The translations under genes were made by a program, and so were the position numbers. The notes under the pieces were generated by a model, which was not told where the DNA came from, did no database searches, and was given only the letters and a program-made list of their open reading frames with translations. This document shows positions 20,390 through 29,700 of a DNA stretch of 64,000 bases, in pieces. How positions within the stretch are numbered: the stretch's first letter is position 1; every line of letters starts with the position of its first letter. The stretch is taken from positions 1 to 64,000 of the forward strand of contig CAVVAB010000006.1 in the NCBI GenBank assembly GCA_963746155.1. The letters run 5' to 3'. This DNA is from AC-32 sp963746155. GTDB lineage: Bacteria > Actinomycetota > Thermoleophilia > Gaiellales > Gaiellaceae.

Positions 20390-20771
20390 TCGGGCACCAT
20401 CGCCTCGGCCTCGAGCTCGACGCGCCAGCGCGGGTCGAGCAGGCCGCCGACGACGACGAAGGCGGTCGCAGGGCGGACGGAGCCGAAGACCTCGCCGTGG
20501 GCGCGGCCGACCTCCTGCCAGTCGTCGCCTCGGACGAGGTAGATGCGCGTGCGGACGACGTGCTCGGGCCTGCGCCGAGCTCGGCGAGCGCCGCGACGAC
20601 GATCTCGAGGCAGCGCTTCGCCTGCTCGTACGCGCCCTCGGGCGGATCGGCGTCCGCGGGCATGATCGGAGCGGTTCCGGCCACGTGGACGTGCGGGCCG
20701 ACGCGCACGGCCCGCGAGTAGCCGACGGTCGCTGCGAACGGCGACTCGGCCTTAACGAGCTGCCTCTTCAC
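20386..20771 (-). CDS. RidA/YjgF-family protein (frameshifted)
   Basis: About 127 residues. It begins at GTG (VKRQLVKAESPFAATVGYSRAV) and shows the RidA segments HVHVAGTAPIMP, QAKRCLEIVVAAL and, after a shift near 20560, a VGGLLDPRW-type tail ending in EAEAMVPE. RidA proteins hydrolyse reactive enamine/imine intermediates from PLP enzymes; the C-terminal Arg and Glu region is partly obscured by shifts. It overlaps the YbdK gene by ATGA, so the two are co-transcribed. Confidence 0.7.
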
Positions 20772-20791
20772 CTCACTAGTATCGCTCCGCA

Positions 20792-21598
20792 GTGGAGGTC
20801 TTGAGGCAGGTCGAGGACTGGCCCGCGGCGACGGTCGCTGTCGGCGTCCTTCGCGATGGCGAGACGCTCGCGACGCACGGCCCGCGCGACCGTGTGTTCC
20901 GCTGGGCGTCGGTGACGAAGCTGGTTACGGCACTGGCGACGCTCGTCGCAGCCGAGGAGGGAACAGTCGACCTCGACGAGCCGGCCGGGCCGCCGGGCTC
21001 GACCGTCCGCCACCTGCTCTCGCACGCTTCCGGCCTCCCGTTCGACGGAGGCGCGCCGATCGCAAAGCCCGGCCGGCGGCGGATCTACTCGAACACCGGC
21101 TTCGAGGTGCTCGCGGAGACCGTCGCCGAGGCAGTGGAGATGCCGTTCGCGCGAGTACCTCGCCGCCGCCGTTCTCGAGCCGCTCGGGCTCGAAGCGGAG
21201 CTGCGCGGCTCTCCCGCCGCGGGCCTGCACGGGACGCTCGACGACCTGCTCCGTTTCGGCGGCGAGGTGCAGCGGCCGACGCTGGTCGCGCCGGAGACGC
21301 TCGCCGAGGCGACGTCGGTGCAGTTCCCGGGGCTCGGTGGCGTGTTCCCCGATCTCGGGCGGATGGAGCCGAACGACTGGGGGCTCGGCTTCGAGCTGCG
21401 CGACGCGAAGGCAGCCGCACTGGACCGGAACGCGGAACTCGCCGCGCACGTTCGGCCACTTCGGCGGCAGCGGCTCGTTCCTCTGGGTCGATCCCGACGC
21501 CGGGCCTCGCGCTCGCGTGCCTGAGCGATCTCGACTTCGGCCCGTGGGCGCTCGAAGCCTGGCCTCGCCTGTCAGACGCCGTTCTCATGTTCCTTTAA
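20792..21598 (+). CDS. Beta-lactamase-family serine hydrolase (class C / PBP-like), frameshifted
   Basis: About 268 residues. The SxxK motif lies in FRWASVTKLVTAL, the second motif is YSN in RIYSNTGFEVL, and the third box reads GHFGGSGSF. It also has HLLSHASGLPFDGG. These define the class C beta-lactamase / D-Ala-D-Ala peptidase / esterase superfamily. No signal peptide is evident from GTG 20792, so an intracellular esterase-like role is possible. Divergent from ridA, with only 20 bp between starts. Shifts near 21150, 21410 and 21505. Confidence 0.78.
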   Translation: MEVLRQVEDWPAATVAVGVLRDGETLATHGPRDRVFRWASVTKLVTALATLVAAEEGTVDLDEPAGPPGSTVRHLLSHASGLPFDGGAPIAKPGRRRIYSNTGFEVLAETVAEAVEMPFARVPRRRRSRAARARSGAARLSRRGPARDARRPAPFRRRGAAADAGRAGDARRGDVGAVPGARWRVPRSRADGAERLGARLRAARREGSRTGPERGTRRARSATSAAAARSSGSIPTPGLALACLSDLDFGPWALEAWPRLSDAVLMFL

Positions 21599-21623
21599 GA
21601 ATCCGCGTGCACACTGGCTTCCG

Positions 21624-21886
21624 GTGGTCCAGGCTCGAGAATCGAGGAGCGGGGCGGCCAAGCGCCGTGCGCACGTCGCGAAGGTGACGCTTGCCGGCGT
21701 GGGCGCGCTTGCTTCGGTGTGACGGCCGTCCTGGCACGGGTCGCCTTCCCGGGCCATGCGAAGAAGCCGATCACGGCGCTGGCGCCGCCCGCAAGCTTCG
21801 TCGAGATCGTGCGGCAGAACCAGCTCCAGTCCGGGATGCTTGGCCCGGCTCAAGCCGACCCCGCTGCGGCGACAGCGCAGACATGA
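21624..21886 (+). CDS. Small single-span membrane protein upstream of apbE (one frameshift)
   Basis: About 87 residues from GTG 21624. A basic N-terminus (AAKRRAHVAKV) leads into one membrane helix (LAGVGALA, shift near 21716, then VTAVLARVAFPG) and a short outer tail (LAPPASFVEIVRQNQLQSG). The TGA at 21884-21886 overlaps the apbE ATG. No known domain. Its place in the apbE/ferric-reductase-like cluster suggests a membrane redox accessory protein. Confidence 0.5.
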
Positions 21887-22743
21887 GGCCGGTGCGACTC
21901 TTTCGCCGCGATGGGCTGCGAGGTCGTCGTGGCGGGCGCCTCGCGCGAGGAGCTGGCGCGCATCCGCGTGCTCTTCGAGGAGCGGGACGCGAGTCTTCAG
22001 CCGCTTCCGCGCCGGGAGCGAGCTGCGCCGGGTGAACGGCGCGGGCGGCGCGACGGTCGTCTCGCCGCTGTTCGCCCGCATGCTCGAGGCACGCGCTCTG
22101 GGCGTCGCGAGGTGACCGGACGGGCTCGTCGACCCGACGCTCGGCGCGGCGATCGAGGCCGCCGGCTACGACCGCGACTTCGCGGCGCTCGCGCCCGATC
22201 CGCGCCTCGCCGGCCGGCGGCGCCGGCGCGGCCCGAGCGCGTCTCCCTCCTGGGCCGCGTGCTCGTGCTGCGCGGGGGCGTCCGGCTCGACCTGAACGGG
22301 GTCGTCAAGGCGCTGCGGTCGACGACGCGCTGCGGCTGCTCTCCGGGCGGGCTTCGTCTCGGCCGGCGGCGACCTCGCCACCCGCGGCGAGGTCGACGTC
22401 GCGCTGCCCGGACGGCGGCGGCGGTGCAGGCTCGTCTCCGGCGGGCTCGCGACCAGCGGACGACGAAGCGCCGCTGGCTCGCGGCGGGCGCGAGCAGCAC
22501 CATCTGATCGACCCGCTCACCGGCCGGCCCTCGCCGAGCCCGTGGGACGAGGTCACGGTCTGCGGCACGAGCTGCCTCGTGGCCGACGTCGCGGCGAAGG
22601 CGGCCTTCCTGCTCGGCGAGGACGGGCCGGGCTGGCTCGACGAGCGCGGGCCTCCCGGGCCGCTTCCTCGCGACGGCCGCGAGCCGTCCGAGAACCTGAG
22701 CTGGCGCGCCAGCCTCGGAGCGACGCGGCCTGCGTGCACCTGA
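21883..22743 (+). CDS. apbE: FAD:protein FMN transferase, ApbE family (frameshifted)
   Basis: Transfers FMN from FAD to Thr/Ser of target flavoproteins, Mg-dependent. Seen: FAAMGCEVVVAGAS (family N-terminus AMGT-like), ERDASFSRFRAGSELRRVN, VDPTLGAAIEAAGYDRDF, the conserved DLNGVVKA and SAGGDLATRG, then SGGLATSG and HLIDPLTGRPS. Shifts near 21895, 22000, 22115, 22215, 22315, 22345, 22400 and 22480. About 285 residues. Followed with a 10-bp overlap by the ferric-reductase-like gene, a common pairing. Confidence 0.82.
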
Positions 22744-23705
22744 CCACGAGCCCGGTCGACTGGTACGCGGCCCGCGCGGCCGGCGTCGCCGCCTATGTGC
22801 TGCTGACGATCGTCGTCGTGCCTCGGGATGACGATGGCCGGCCGGAAGGCGCTGCGCGCTGGCCGCGGTTCGCGCTCGAGGACGTGCACCGCTTCGGCGG
22901 GCTGCTCGTCGGCAGCTTCGTCGCGATCCACGTCGTCACGATCGCGATCGACGCGTACCTGCCCTTCTCGCTCACCGCGATCGCGATCCCGTTTGTCGCG
23001 CGCTACCGCCCGTCTTCACGGCGCTCGGGATCGTCGCGGCCGAGCTCCTGCTCGCGCTCGCGATCACGAACCGCTACCGCGACCGGCTGCCCTACGTGTT
23101 CTGGCGGCGGGCCCACTACCTGAACCTCGCGGTCTGGGGCGCGGCGACGGTGCACGGGCTCGGCAGCGGCACGGACCGCAGCACGCCCTGGTTGCTGGCG
23201 ATCTTCGCGGCCTCGGTCGCCGCGGTCCTCGCTGCGGGCGCCTGGCGCGCGCTCGGGCGCCGCACCGTGCCGATCCGGGTCGGGGCGCGCGGCCGCGCTG
23301 TCGCGGTCGAGGCGTGGTGGCGGTCGTGCTCGCGTCGACCGGCCCGCTGCGCTTCTCGCCGAGGCCGTGGAACGCGCGCGCGTTCGACGCGACATGTCCG
23401 GGAAGGTCTCGCGGGACGAGGGCGCGACCCGCGCGCTCGTCTCGGCCGCAGCGACCGCCAGCGGTAGGCAGCGGGCGCTCATCCGCGCGGACCTGCTGAT
23501 CGAGCCGAACAGGCTCGACGCGACGTCGTTCCAGCTCGAGTTCCTGCCGAGCGGACTGCTCTGCAACGGGTCGGGTCACAAGGGTGCAGTCGTTCGGCTT
23601 CGATGCGCGTTGCCGAGCAACGGACGGCAGCCGCCGCGTCGTCCACGCGAGCTGGGGCCTCTCGGAGGGGGACACTTCCAGGGTCGGATCGTGGTGCATG
23701 CGTAG
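22734..23705 (+). CDS. Ferric-reductase-like transmembrane protein (frameshifted)
   Basis: About 320 residues. GTG 22734 (VHLTTSPVDWYAARAAGVAAY) starts a bundle of about six membrane helices. Histidines suited to haem are seen in FALEDVHRFGGLL, FVAIHVVTIAID, FWRRAHYLNLAVW and AATVHGLGSGT, the pattern of the ferric reductase / cytochrome b-like superfamily (YedZ, DUF4405 relatives). A soluble tail after about 23350 (SGKVSRDEGATRALV) ends in GRIVVHA. Shifts near 22825, 23015, 23325 and 23570. A partner of ApbE in membrane electron transfer is the natural inference. Confidence 0.68.
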
Positions 23706-25563
23706 GGTCGTCGGCGGGCTCGCGCTCGCCCTCCTCGCCGCGGGCTGCTCGAGCCATTCGAGCGCGCACGTCGACCGGACGCCACGCGACCGCGTCCCGC
23801 GCAGCGGCACGCGTCGAGTCCGCAGGCGCTGCTGGTCTCGCCGCTCGGCCTCCCGCGCGTCCACTCGCGGGTCGTGCCGGGCTACGTCCTGATCGCCGAC
23901 CGGAACAACAACCGCGCGCTGATCGTCTCGCCGTCGAAGAAGGTCGTCTGGCAGGACTCCTCCCTGCGCGGCCCGGACGACGCCTTCTTCACGCCCGGCT
24001 ACCGCTCGGTGATCACGAACGAGGAGTTCAACGACACGCTCGTCGAGCTCTCGCTGAAGACCCAGCGCCGGATCTGGACCTACGGCCACGGCGGCGTCCC
24101 GGGCTCGAGCCCCGGCTACCTGAACACGCCCGACGACGCCTATCGCCTGCCGTCGGGGATCACGACCGTCGCCGACATCCAGAACTGCCGCATCGTCCAG
24201 ATCAACCGGGCGAAGCGCGTCGTGCGCGTGCTCGGCGGCAGCTGCGTGCACGACCCGCCGCGCGGTTTCGCGAGCCCGAACGGAGACACGCCGCTCCCGG
24301 ACGGCGGCCTCCTCGTGACCGAGATCGGCGGCTGGATCGACCGGCTCGGCCCGTCCGGGAACCTGCTCTGGTCGATCCGCTCGCCGGTGGCGTACCCGTC
24401 CGATGCGCAGCTGCTGCCGGACGGGCAGGTGCTCGTGGCGAGCTTCGCCATCCCCGGACGGATCGTGATCGTGAACCGTCGCGGCGCGATCACCTGGTCG
24501 TTCGGTGCCGCGAGCGGGCCGAACCGCCTCGCCAAGCCGTCGCTCGCGGTGCGCTGGCCGAACGGCCTGATCGCCGCGAACGACGACTACAACCACCGCG
24601 TGATCGTGATCGACCCGCGCACGAAGCGGATCGTGTGGCAGTACGGGCACACGGGCGTCGCCGGACGCGCGGCCGGGTATCTCGACAAGCCGGACGGGAT
24701 CGACCTGCTTCCGGCGACCGACCTCGTGCCGGCGAGCGCTCCGGAGGCCGGCTCCGCGCGCGCTGCGCGTGCGGCGCATCGGCTCGCTTCCGCAGGCCGT
24801 GTCGCGCCTGGCGGCGGTCGCGCTCCCGGACGGCCGCGTGCTCGCGCTCGGCGGGCTCGTCGGCGGGTCGTCCTCGGACCAGGTGCTGCTCGGGAGCCCG
24901 GCGCGGCTGCGCGAGGTGGGGCGCCTCCCGGTCGCGACCCACGACGCCGCGGCCGCGCTCGTGGGATCGAGCGCGTACATCTTCGGCGGCGGCCAGGCCG
25001 TCTCGAGCGACGCCGTCGTTCGCGTGGACCCGTCCAGAGGCGCGGCGACGCGCGCGGGAAGCCTCGGCGAGCCGCTCTCCGACCTCGGCGCGGCGAGCAT
25101 CGGCCGAACCGCCTACCTCGCCGGCGGATACACGGGCAGCCGCTACGCGACGGCCGTGTTGCGCTTCCGGCCAGGTCGTGCGCCGCTCGTCGTCGCGCGC
25201 CTTCCGGTCGGCCTGCGGTACGCGGGCGTCGCTGCGGCCGGCGGGAAGCTCTACGTCGCCGGCGGGGTCACGACCTCGGGGCTCTCACGCGCCGTCTACG
25301 AGGTCGACCCGACGGCCGGCTCGGTCCGACACGTCGCGACGCTTCCCTGGCCGCTCGCGCACATCGCGCTCTCGCGGCTCGGCTCCCGGCTGCTGCTCGT
25401 GGGCGGCGGCTCGCGGCGGATCCTCGCGATCGACCCGACCGCGGGGACCGTCGTCGTCGCGGGGAGGCTCCCCGTCGCGCTCGCCGATCCGGCCGCGGTG
25501 AGCCAGCCCGGGCGCGTGCTCGTCCTCGGCGGCGGGACGAACGCCGTCTACGCCGTCGGCTGA
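23698..25563 (+). CDS. Lipoprotein with two beta-propeller domains (NHL/arylsulfotransferase-like, then kelch)
   Basis: About 620 residues. ATG 23698 begins a lipoprotein signal (MRRVVGGLALALLAAGCS). Domain 1, about 23870-24740, has repeated motifs GYVLIADRNNNRALIV, GGLLVTEIGGWIDRL and NHRVIVIDPRTKRIVWQYGH, as in NHL or arylsulfotransferase-type propellers. Domain 2, about 24770-25560, has kelch-like repeats (LALGGLVGGSS, AYLAGGYTGS, LYVAGGVTTSG, LLLVGGGSRR). Shifts at about 23815 and 24750. Surface-anchored, probably binding a polymer or cofactor; no catalytic residues are claimed. It overlaps the convergent CNB gene by 16 bp. Confidence 0.7.
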
Positions 25564-25931
25564 TCGTCCGCGAACAGCGGGCGCATCAGCTCGTCGAACG
25601 TCTCGCGGTCGCAGCTCGCCACGACGGCCGGCGTGAGCGCGCGCACGGAGGCCGTCCGCGGGATGCTCATCGCCAGCGCGACCTCTCCGAAGTAGTCGCC
25701 CGGCCGGAGCACGCGCCGCGGCCCGAGCTCCTCCTGGCTGACGGTGAACAGGCCGGAGAGCACGACATAGAAGCGCTCGCCCGGCTCGCCCTCGCGCACG
25801 ACCTGCCGTCCGGGCGGGACCTCCTCGCGGTCCATGCGCCGCGAGATCTCGGTCAGCTTCTCGCCGGAAAGGCCCGAGAGCAGCGCGACGCGTGAGAGCT
25901 CGGTGATGGTGGCGGGGACGAACCTCGGCAT
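25548..25931 (-). CDS. Cyclic-nucleotide-binding domain protein
   Basis: 127 residues forming a single CNB domain without a DNA-binding region. It has GERFYVVLSGLFTVSQE and the phosphate-binding cassette FGEVALAMSIPRTASVRA (Arg contacts the cyclic phosphate). A helix EISRRMDREEVPPGRQVVREG precedes the barrel. It probably senses cAMP or cGMP and acts through a partner. A cyclase-domain regulator lies at 34231, but no direct link is shown. Confidence 0.82.
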   Translation of the reverse strand: MPRFVPATITELSRVALLSGLSGEKLTEISRRMDREEVPPGRQVVREGEPGERFYVVLSGLFTVSQEELGPRRVLRPGDYFGEVALAMSIPRTASVRALTPAVVASCDRETFDELMRPLFADDQPTA

Positions 25932-25954
25932 CGGTCGGCTTCTATTGTTGCGTC

Positions 25955-26464
25955 GTGGGCGAGCTTGCGGGATGGCGATGGTGTCCGCGCTGCCGCGAGG
26001 AGCTGCGCGGCGATGCCTCGAGGCTCGCCTGCGAGAGCTGCGGTTTCGTCTGCTACGCGAGCTCGAAGGCGACCGCGGGCGCCCTCGTCGTCGACGACGA
26101 GGGCCGCGTGCTGCTCGCGCGCCGGGCCTTCGATCCGTACAAGGGCTACTGGGACATCCCGGGCGGATTCCTCGAGGAGGGCGAGCATCCGCTGGACGGC
26201 CTGCGCCGCGAGCTCCGCGAGGAGACCGGCCTCGACGTCGAGCCGCTCGAGTTCCTCGGCGTCTGGATGGACCGTTACGGAGGCGACTCGACCGCGGACG
26301 CGACGCTGAACCTCTACTGGACCGCCCGCGTCGTCGCGGGAGAGGCGCAGGCGGCGGACGACGTCTCGGAGCTCGAGTGGTTCGAGCCCGCCGAGCTCCC
26401 GGAGCCCGACGAGCTCGCGTTCGACAACGTGCCGCAGGTGCTCGCCGCCTGGCGCGGCCTCTAG
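25955..26464 (+). CDS. Nudix hydrolase with N-terminal zinc ribbon
   Basis: 169 residues. The zinc ribbon has Cys pairs CPRC and CESC (residues 10-30). The Nudix box is complete: GGFLEEGEHPLDGLRRELREETGLD (GX5EX7REUXEEXGU). This architecture resembles NudC-like and ADP-ribose/NADH pyrophosphatase-related enzymes, though the NudC signature downstream is absent. GTG 25955 is used as start. It converges with the MMPL gene, overlapping by 4 bp. Confidence 0.85.
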   Translation: MGELAGWRWCPRCREELRGDASRLACESCGFVCYASSKATAGALVVDDEGRVLLARRAFDPYKGYWDIPGGFLEEGEHPLDGLRRELREETGLDVEPLEFLGVWMDRYGGDSTADATLNLYWTARVVAGEAQAADDVSELEWFEPAELPEPDELAFDNVPQVLAAWRGL

Positions 26465-28596
26465 ACGTTCTCCGTCGCCGGCTCGGTCTTCTCGCGCTTG
26501 GGGATGAAGAGCACCGACCGCGTCCATTGCGGCATCCACCAGTTGGCCTCGCCGAGGAGCTTCATCAGCGAGGGGACGAGCATGATCCGGATCACGGTCG
26601 CGTCGAGGATGATCCCCGACGCGAGGCCGATCGCGAACAGCTTGATCTCGTAGCCCGGGCTCGAAGACAGGACGAGGAACGCGAACATCAGGATCAGCGC
26701 CGCGCTCGTCACCAGCTTCCCGGTGCGCGCGAGGCCGAGCATGATCGCCTCGTTGGTCGAGCCGGTCTCGTCGTAGGCCTCGCGCATGCGCGAGAGCATG
26801 AAGACCTCGTAGTCCATCGAGAGCCCGAACAGGAACGCGAAGATCATGATCGGGATCCACGCGGGGATCGCCTGCGTCGCGGTGATGTTCCAGAGCGACG
26901 AGCCGTGGCCCCACTGGAAGACGAAGACCACGATCCCGTAGGCCGCGGCCAGCGACGCGAGGTTCAGCATCACCGCCTTGATCGGCAGCACGATCGAGCG
27001 GAACGCCCGCGCGAGCAGGACCAGCGTCAGCACGAGCACGAACGCGAGCACGTACGGGAACTTGCCGAAGACGGCGTGCACGAAGTCGCGGTCGACCGCG
27101 GGGACGCCGCCGACCGAGGCCGACGTGCCCTGAACGGACTCGTTCAGGCGGTTGATCACTCCCTGGATCCCGGGGGCAGCGCCGTCGACCGCGGGGAACG
27201 CCTGCACGAGCGAGTTGTCGCCGCGCTGCCAGTCGGCGGGTGCCACGGCTCCAGCGATTCCGGGCACCTCGCGCACCTTCGCGGCGACCGCCTTCGCGTC
27301 GCCGCCGCGCTCGACGAGGATGTTGAACGGCTTCATCACGCCCGCGCTGATCCCGGCCGACTGCAGGGCGCTCCGGCCGGCGATCGCGTCGCCGCTGCCG
27401 GGAAAGTTCTTCAGCTGCGCCTCGTTCGGCGTGAGCTGCGTCCCTAGGCCGGCCAGGACGCCGACGATCACCAGACCGGCGATTGCCACCGGCCATGGGC
27501 GCCGGAGGACGAAGCGCGACCAGCGGCCCCAGAAGCCGTCCTCGGGGTGGCCGCGGTCGACGAGGCGCTTCGGCAGCACGCGCCAGCTGTTGATGCGCGC
27601 GCCGAGCACGGCCAGCATCGCGGGCAGGAGCGTGATCGCGGCGATCACCGAGACGATCGGGATCAGCATCCCGCCAAGGCCCATCGAGCGGATGAACGGC
27701 AGCGGCAGCACGACCAGCGAGAGGAGGCCGACCGCGACCGTCGAGCCGGACACGATCACCGACCGACCTGCGTGGGTCATCGTCTCCACGAGCGCGGTCT
27801 CGACGTCCTCGCCCTCGCGGAGCTCGTCGCGGAAGCGGAAGATCATCAGGAGCGCGTAGTCGATCGCGACTCCGAGCCCGACGAGCGCGATCAGGAACTG
27901 AACGATGATCGAGACGTCGGTGATGTAGGTCAGCACCCAGACGAGCGTGAAGGTGTTCAGGATCGCCGCGACCGCGACGACGATCGGCATCAGTACCGCG
28001 GGGACGGTGCCGAAGACGAACAGCAGGATCACGAGCGCGCCGAGGCCGCCGACGACAGCCTCGAGCAGGACGCTCGGGCCGCCTCCGCCGCCATGCTGGC
28101 TCGCCTCCTCGAGCGGGTCGTGGCCCGTGACGTGGACCGTGGTCCCGCTCGGCAGCCCGCTTGACGCGGCCTTCTCGGTCTCGGTGGCGCCGCTCTTGGT
28201 GTCGAACGTCGCCAGCCCCGGCGGGTAGACCTCCATGAAGGTGGTGTGCCGGTCGCTCGAGACGAATGCGTCGCTCCCCGTGGAGAAGTACGAGCTCGTG
28301 AGCGCGCCCGGGTTGGCCTTCTTCACGCGCTCCGTTGCGGCGCGGATCGCTTCGCTCTTGGTCGCGTCACCGTTTGTCTTGAAGACGACCACGTTCGGCG
28401 GCCGCACGCCGACGCCGTAGGCCTTCAGCGTGCGCTGGTTCGTCTCGTAGCCGGAGGCGCCGGGGATCGAGAAGCTCTGGAACCAGCGTTTCGAGACCTG
28501 GCCGGCGGCGTAGGCGCCGAAGATCGTGAGGACGAGCCAGGCGCCGATGACGATGAATCGGTGGCGGATTACGACGTGAGCGAGTCGAGCGAGCAA
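26461..28596 (-). CDS. MMPL/RND-family membrane transporter
   Basis: 711 residues, intact. Two repeats, each of one helix, a large extracytoplasmic domain and about five helices, as in MmpL/HpnN-like RND proteins. Seen: FIVIGAWLVLTIFGAYAAG, GVAIDYALLMIFRFRDEL (transmembrane Asp-Tyr pair typical of proton-coupled MmpL) and its second-half counterpart FGLSMDYEVFMLSRMREAYDET. It likely exports lipids or hydrophobic compounds by proton motive force. Divergent from a TetR gene with a palindrome between, suggesting TetR-controlled expression. Confidence 0.87.
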   Translation of the reverse strand: MLARLAHVVIRHRFIVIGAWLVLTIFGAYAAGQVSKRWFQSFSIPGASGYETNQRTLKAYGVGVRPPNVVVFKTNGDATKSEAIRAATERVKKANPGALTSSYFSTGSDAFVSSDRHTTFMEVYPPGLATFDTKSGATETEKAASSGLPSGTTVHVTGHDPLEEASQHGGGGGPSVLLEAVVGGLGALVILLFVFGTVPAVLMPIVVAVAAILNTFTLVWVLTYITDVSIIVQFLIALVGLGVAIDYALLMIFRFRDELREGEDVETALVETMTHAGRSVIVSGSTVAVGLLSLVVLPLPFIRSMGLGGMLIPIVSVIAAITLLPAMLAVLGARINSWRVLPKRLVDRGHPEDGFWGRWSRFVLRRPWPVAIAGLVIVGVLAGLGTQLTPNEAQLKNFPGSGDAIAGRSALQSAGISAGVMKPFNILVERGGDAKAVAAKVREVPGIAGAVAPADWQRGDNSLVQAFPAVDGAAPGIQGVINRLNESVQGTSASVGGVPAVDRDFVHAVFGKFPYVLAFVLVLTLVLLARAFRSIVLPIKAVMLNLASLAAAYGIVVFVFQWGHGSSLWNITATQAIPAWIPIMIFAFLFGLSMDYEVFMLSRMREAYDETGSTNEAIMLGLARTGKLVTSAALILMFAFLVLSSSPGYEIKLFAIGLASGIILDATVIRIMLVPSLMKLLGEANWWMPQWTRSVLFIPKREKTEPATENV

Positions 28597-28633
28597 GCGA
28601 TCTCCTTTCCCTGGGCGTGATCAGCGCGCGATC

Positions 28634-28665
28634 TTACAGACACTGAAATATTTCTGCAAATGTAA
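28634..28665. promoter_or_regulatory. Interrupted palindrome, probable TetR operator between MMPL and TetR genes
   Basis: A 32-bp imperfect palindrome with a perfect GAAATATTTC core, matched C/G flanks and outer TTACA/TGTAA half-sites. It lies in an unusually AT-rich 91-bp intergenic space where divergent promoters would be. Position and symmetry fit an operator repressing both genes. Confidence 0.55.
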
Positions 28666-28687
28666 AAATCGTGGGTACGATGTCCCC

Positions 28688-29314
28688 ATGGGTCTGCGCG
28701 AGTCCAAGAAGCTCCAAACGCGGCAGCTGATCGCGAACGCCGCGATGGGAATGTTCGTGAAACGCGGCTTCGACCACGTTACCGTCGCCGAGGTCGCCGC
28801 TGCGGCAGGTGTCTCGGAGAAGACGGTCTTCAACTACTTCCCGACCAAGGAGGACCTCTTCTTCGACGAGGTCGACGAGCGCGAGGCTGCCCTCGTCGAG
28901 GCGGTTCGCAACCGCGAGCCGGGCGACTCGGTTCCCGCCGCGCTGGAGCGAGTTCAGGCGGCGGGATGCGGGCGCCTGTGCGGCGAGGGCTTCGCGCGTT
29001 TCGCCAGGATCATCGAGGAGTCGCCCGCCCTCCAGGCGAAGGAGCTCGAGCTGATGGCGCGCTTCACCGACGCGCTGGCCGGCGCGATCCGGGACGAGCT
29101 CGGCATTCACGAGCTCGACGCCCGGATCGCGGCAAACGCGCTGATCGGCGTCCACTGGCAGCACTTCCGCACTGCACGGGCGAACGCGCTGGCCGGACGC
29201 CATGGGCCCGGCGCGGAGAGGAAGCTGCGCTCCGACCTGAAACGTGCGCGCCTCCTCCTCGAAGGCGGCCTGGGTCAGCTCGAGTCGAGCGGCTCTACGC
29301 CACGGCCTCGGTGA
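28688..29314 (+). CDS. TetR-family transcriptional regulator
   Basis: 208 residues. The N-terminal helix-turn-helix spans about residues 12-55 (RQLIANAAMGMFVKRGFDHV, VAEVAAAAGVSEKTVFNYF, TKEDLFFDEV), followed by an all-helical ligand domain with FARIIEESPALQAKELELM. Such proteins repress a neighbouring exporter until a ligand binds. The gene is divergent from the MMPL transporter, with the palindrome upstream of both, so that transporter is its likely target. The 3' end overlaps convergent trxA by 20 bp. Confidence 0.88.
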   Translation: MGLRESKKLQTRQLIANAAMGMFVKRGFDHVTVAEVAAAAGVSEKTVFNYFPTKEDLFFDEVDEREAALVEAVRNREPGDSVPAALERVQAAGCGRLCGEGFARFARIIEESPALQAKELELMARFTDALAGAIRDELGIHELDARIAANALIGVHWQHFRTARANALAGRHGPGAERKLRSDLKRARLLLEGGLGQLESSGSTPRPR

Positions 29315-29624
29315 GACCGAGGCGCTCTTCGAGCATCGACTTCGGCATCGCCCCGACCGCCGCTGCGGCGGGCTCGCCGTCCTTGAAGAGGATGAGGGTC
29401 GGGATCGACATCACGCCGTAGCGCTGGGCGACCGTCGGCTCCTCGTCGATGTTCAGCTTCACGATCTTGAGGTCGCTCCGCTCGGCTGCGATCTGGTCGA
29501 GCACGGGAGCGATCGCGTGGCACGGCCCGCACCACTCGGCCCAGAAGTCGACCAGCACGGGGCCTTCGCTCTTCAGCACCTGCTTCTCGAAGTCATCGGT
29601 CTTTACGGCATCTGCCATGTTCAA
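29295..29624 (-). CDS. trxA: Thioredoxin
   Basis: 109 residues; the active site WAEWCGPCHAIAP and cis-Pro loop YGVMSIPTLILFKDG are complete, so this is a cytoplasmic disulfide reductase. ATG at 29622-29624, with a second possible ATG at 29616-29618 (MADAVKTDDFEKQVL). It is the only canonical WCGPC protein in the window and could recycle the peroxiredoxin, though no linkage is visible. Confidence 0.93.
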   Translation of the reverse strand: MNMADAVKTDDFEKQVLKSEGPVLVDFWAEWCGPCHAIAPVLDQIAAERSDLKIVKLNIDEEPTVAQRYGVMSIPTLILFKDGEPAAAAVGAMPKSMLEERLGLTEAVA

Positions 29625-29700
29625 CGTCCTTTCTAACGCAATCGTCGGATGTGCAAACGCGCGGGCGGGAGCCCGTGTTCCCGCTCGCTAGGATCGCTCC

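Noticed and set aside
23064..25100. 678-codon minus-strand frame across the redox cluster and lipoprotein gene
   Set aside because: Low-complexity Arg/Ala-rich translation typical of the wrong strand; the plus-strand reading has clear propeller motifs.
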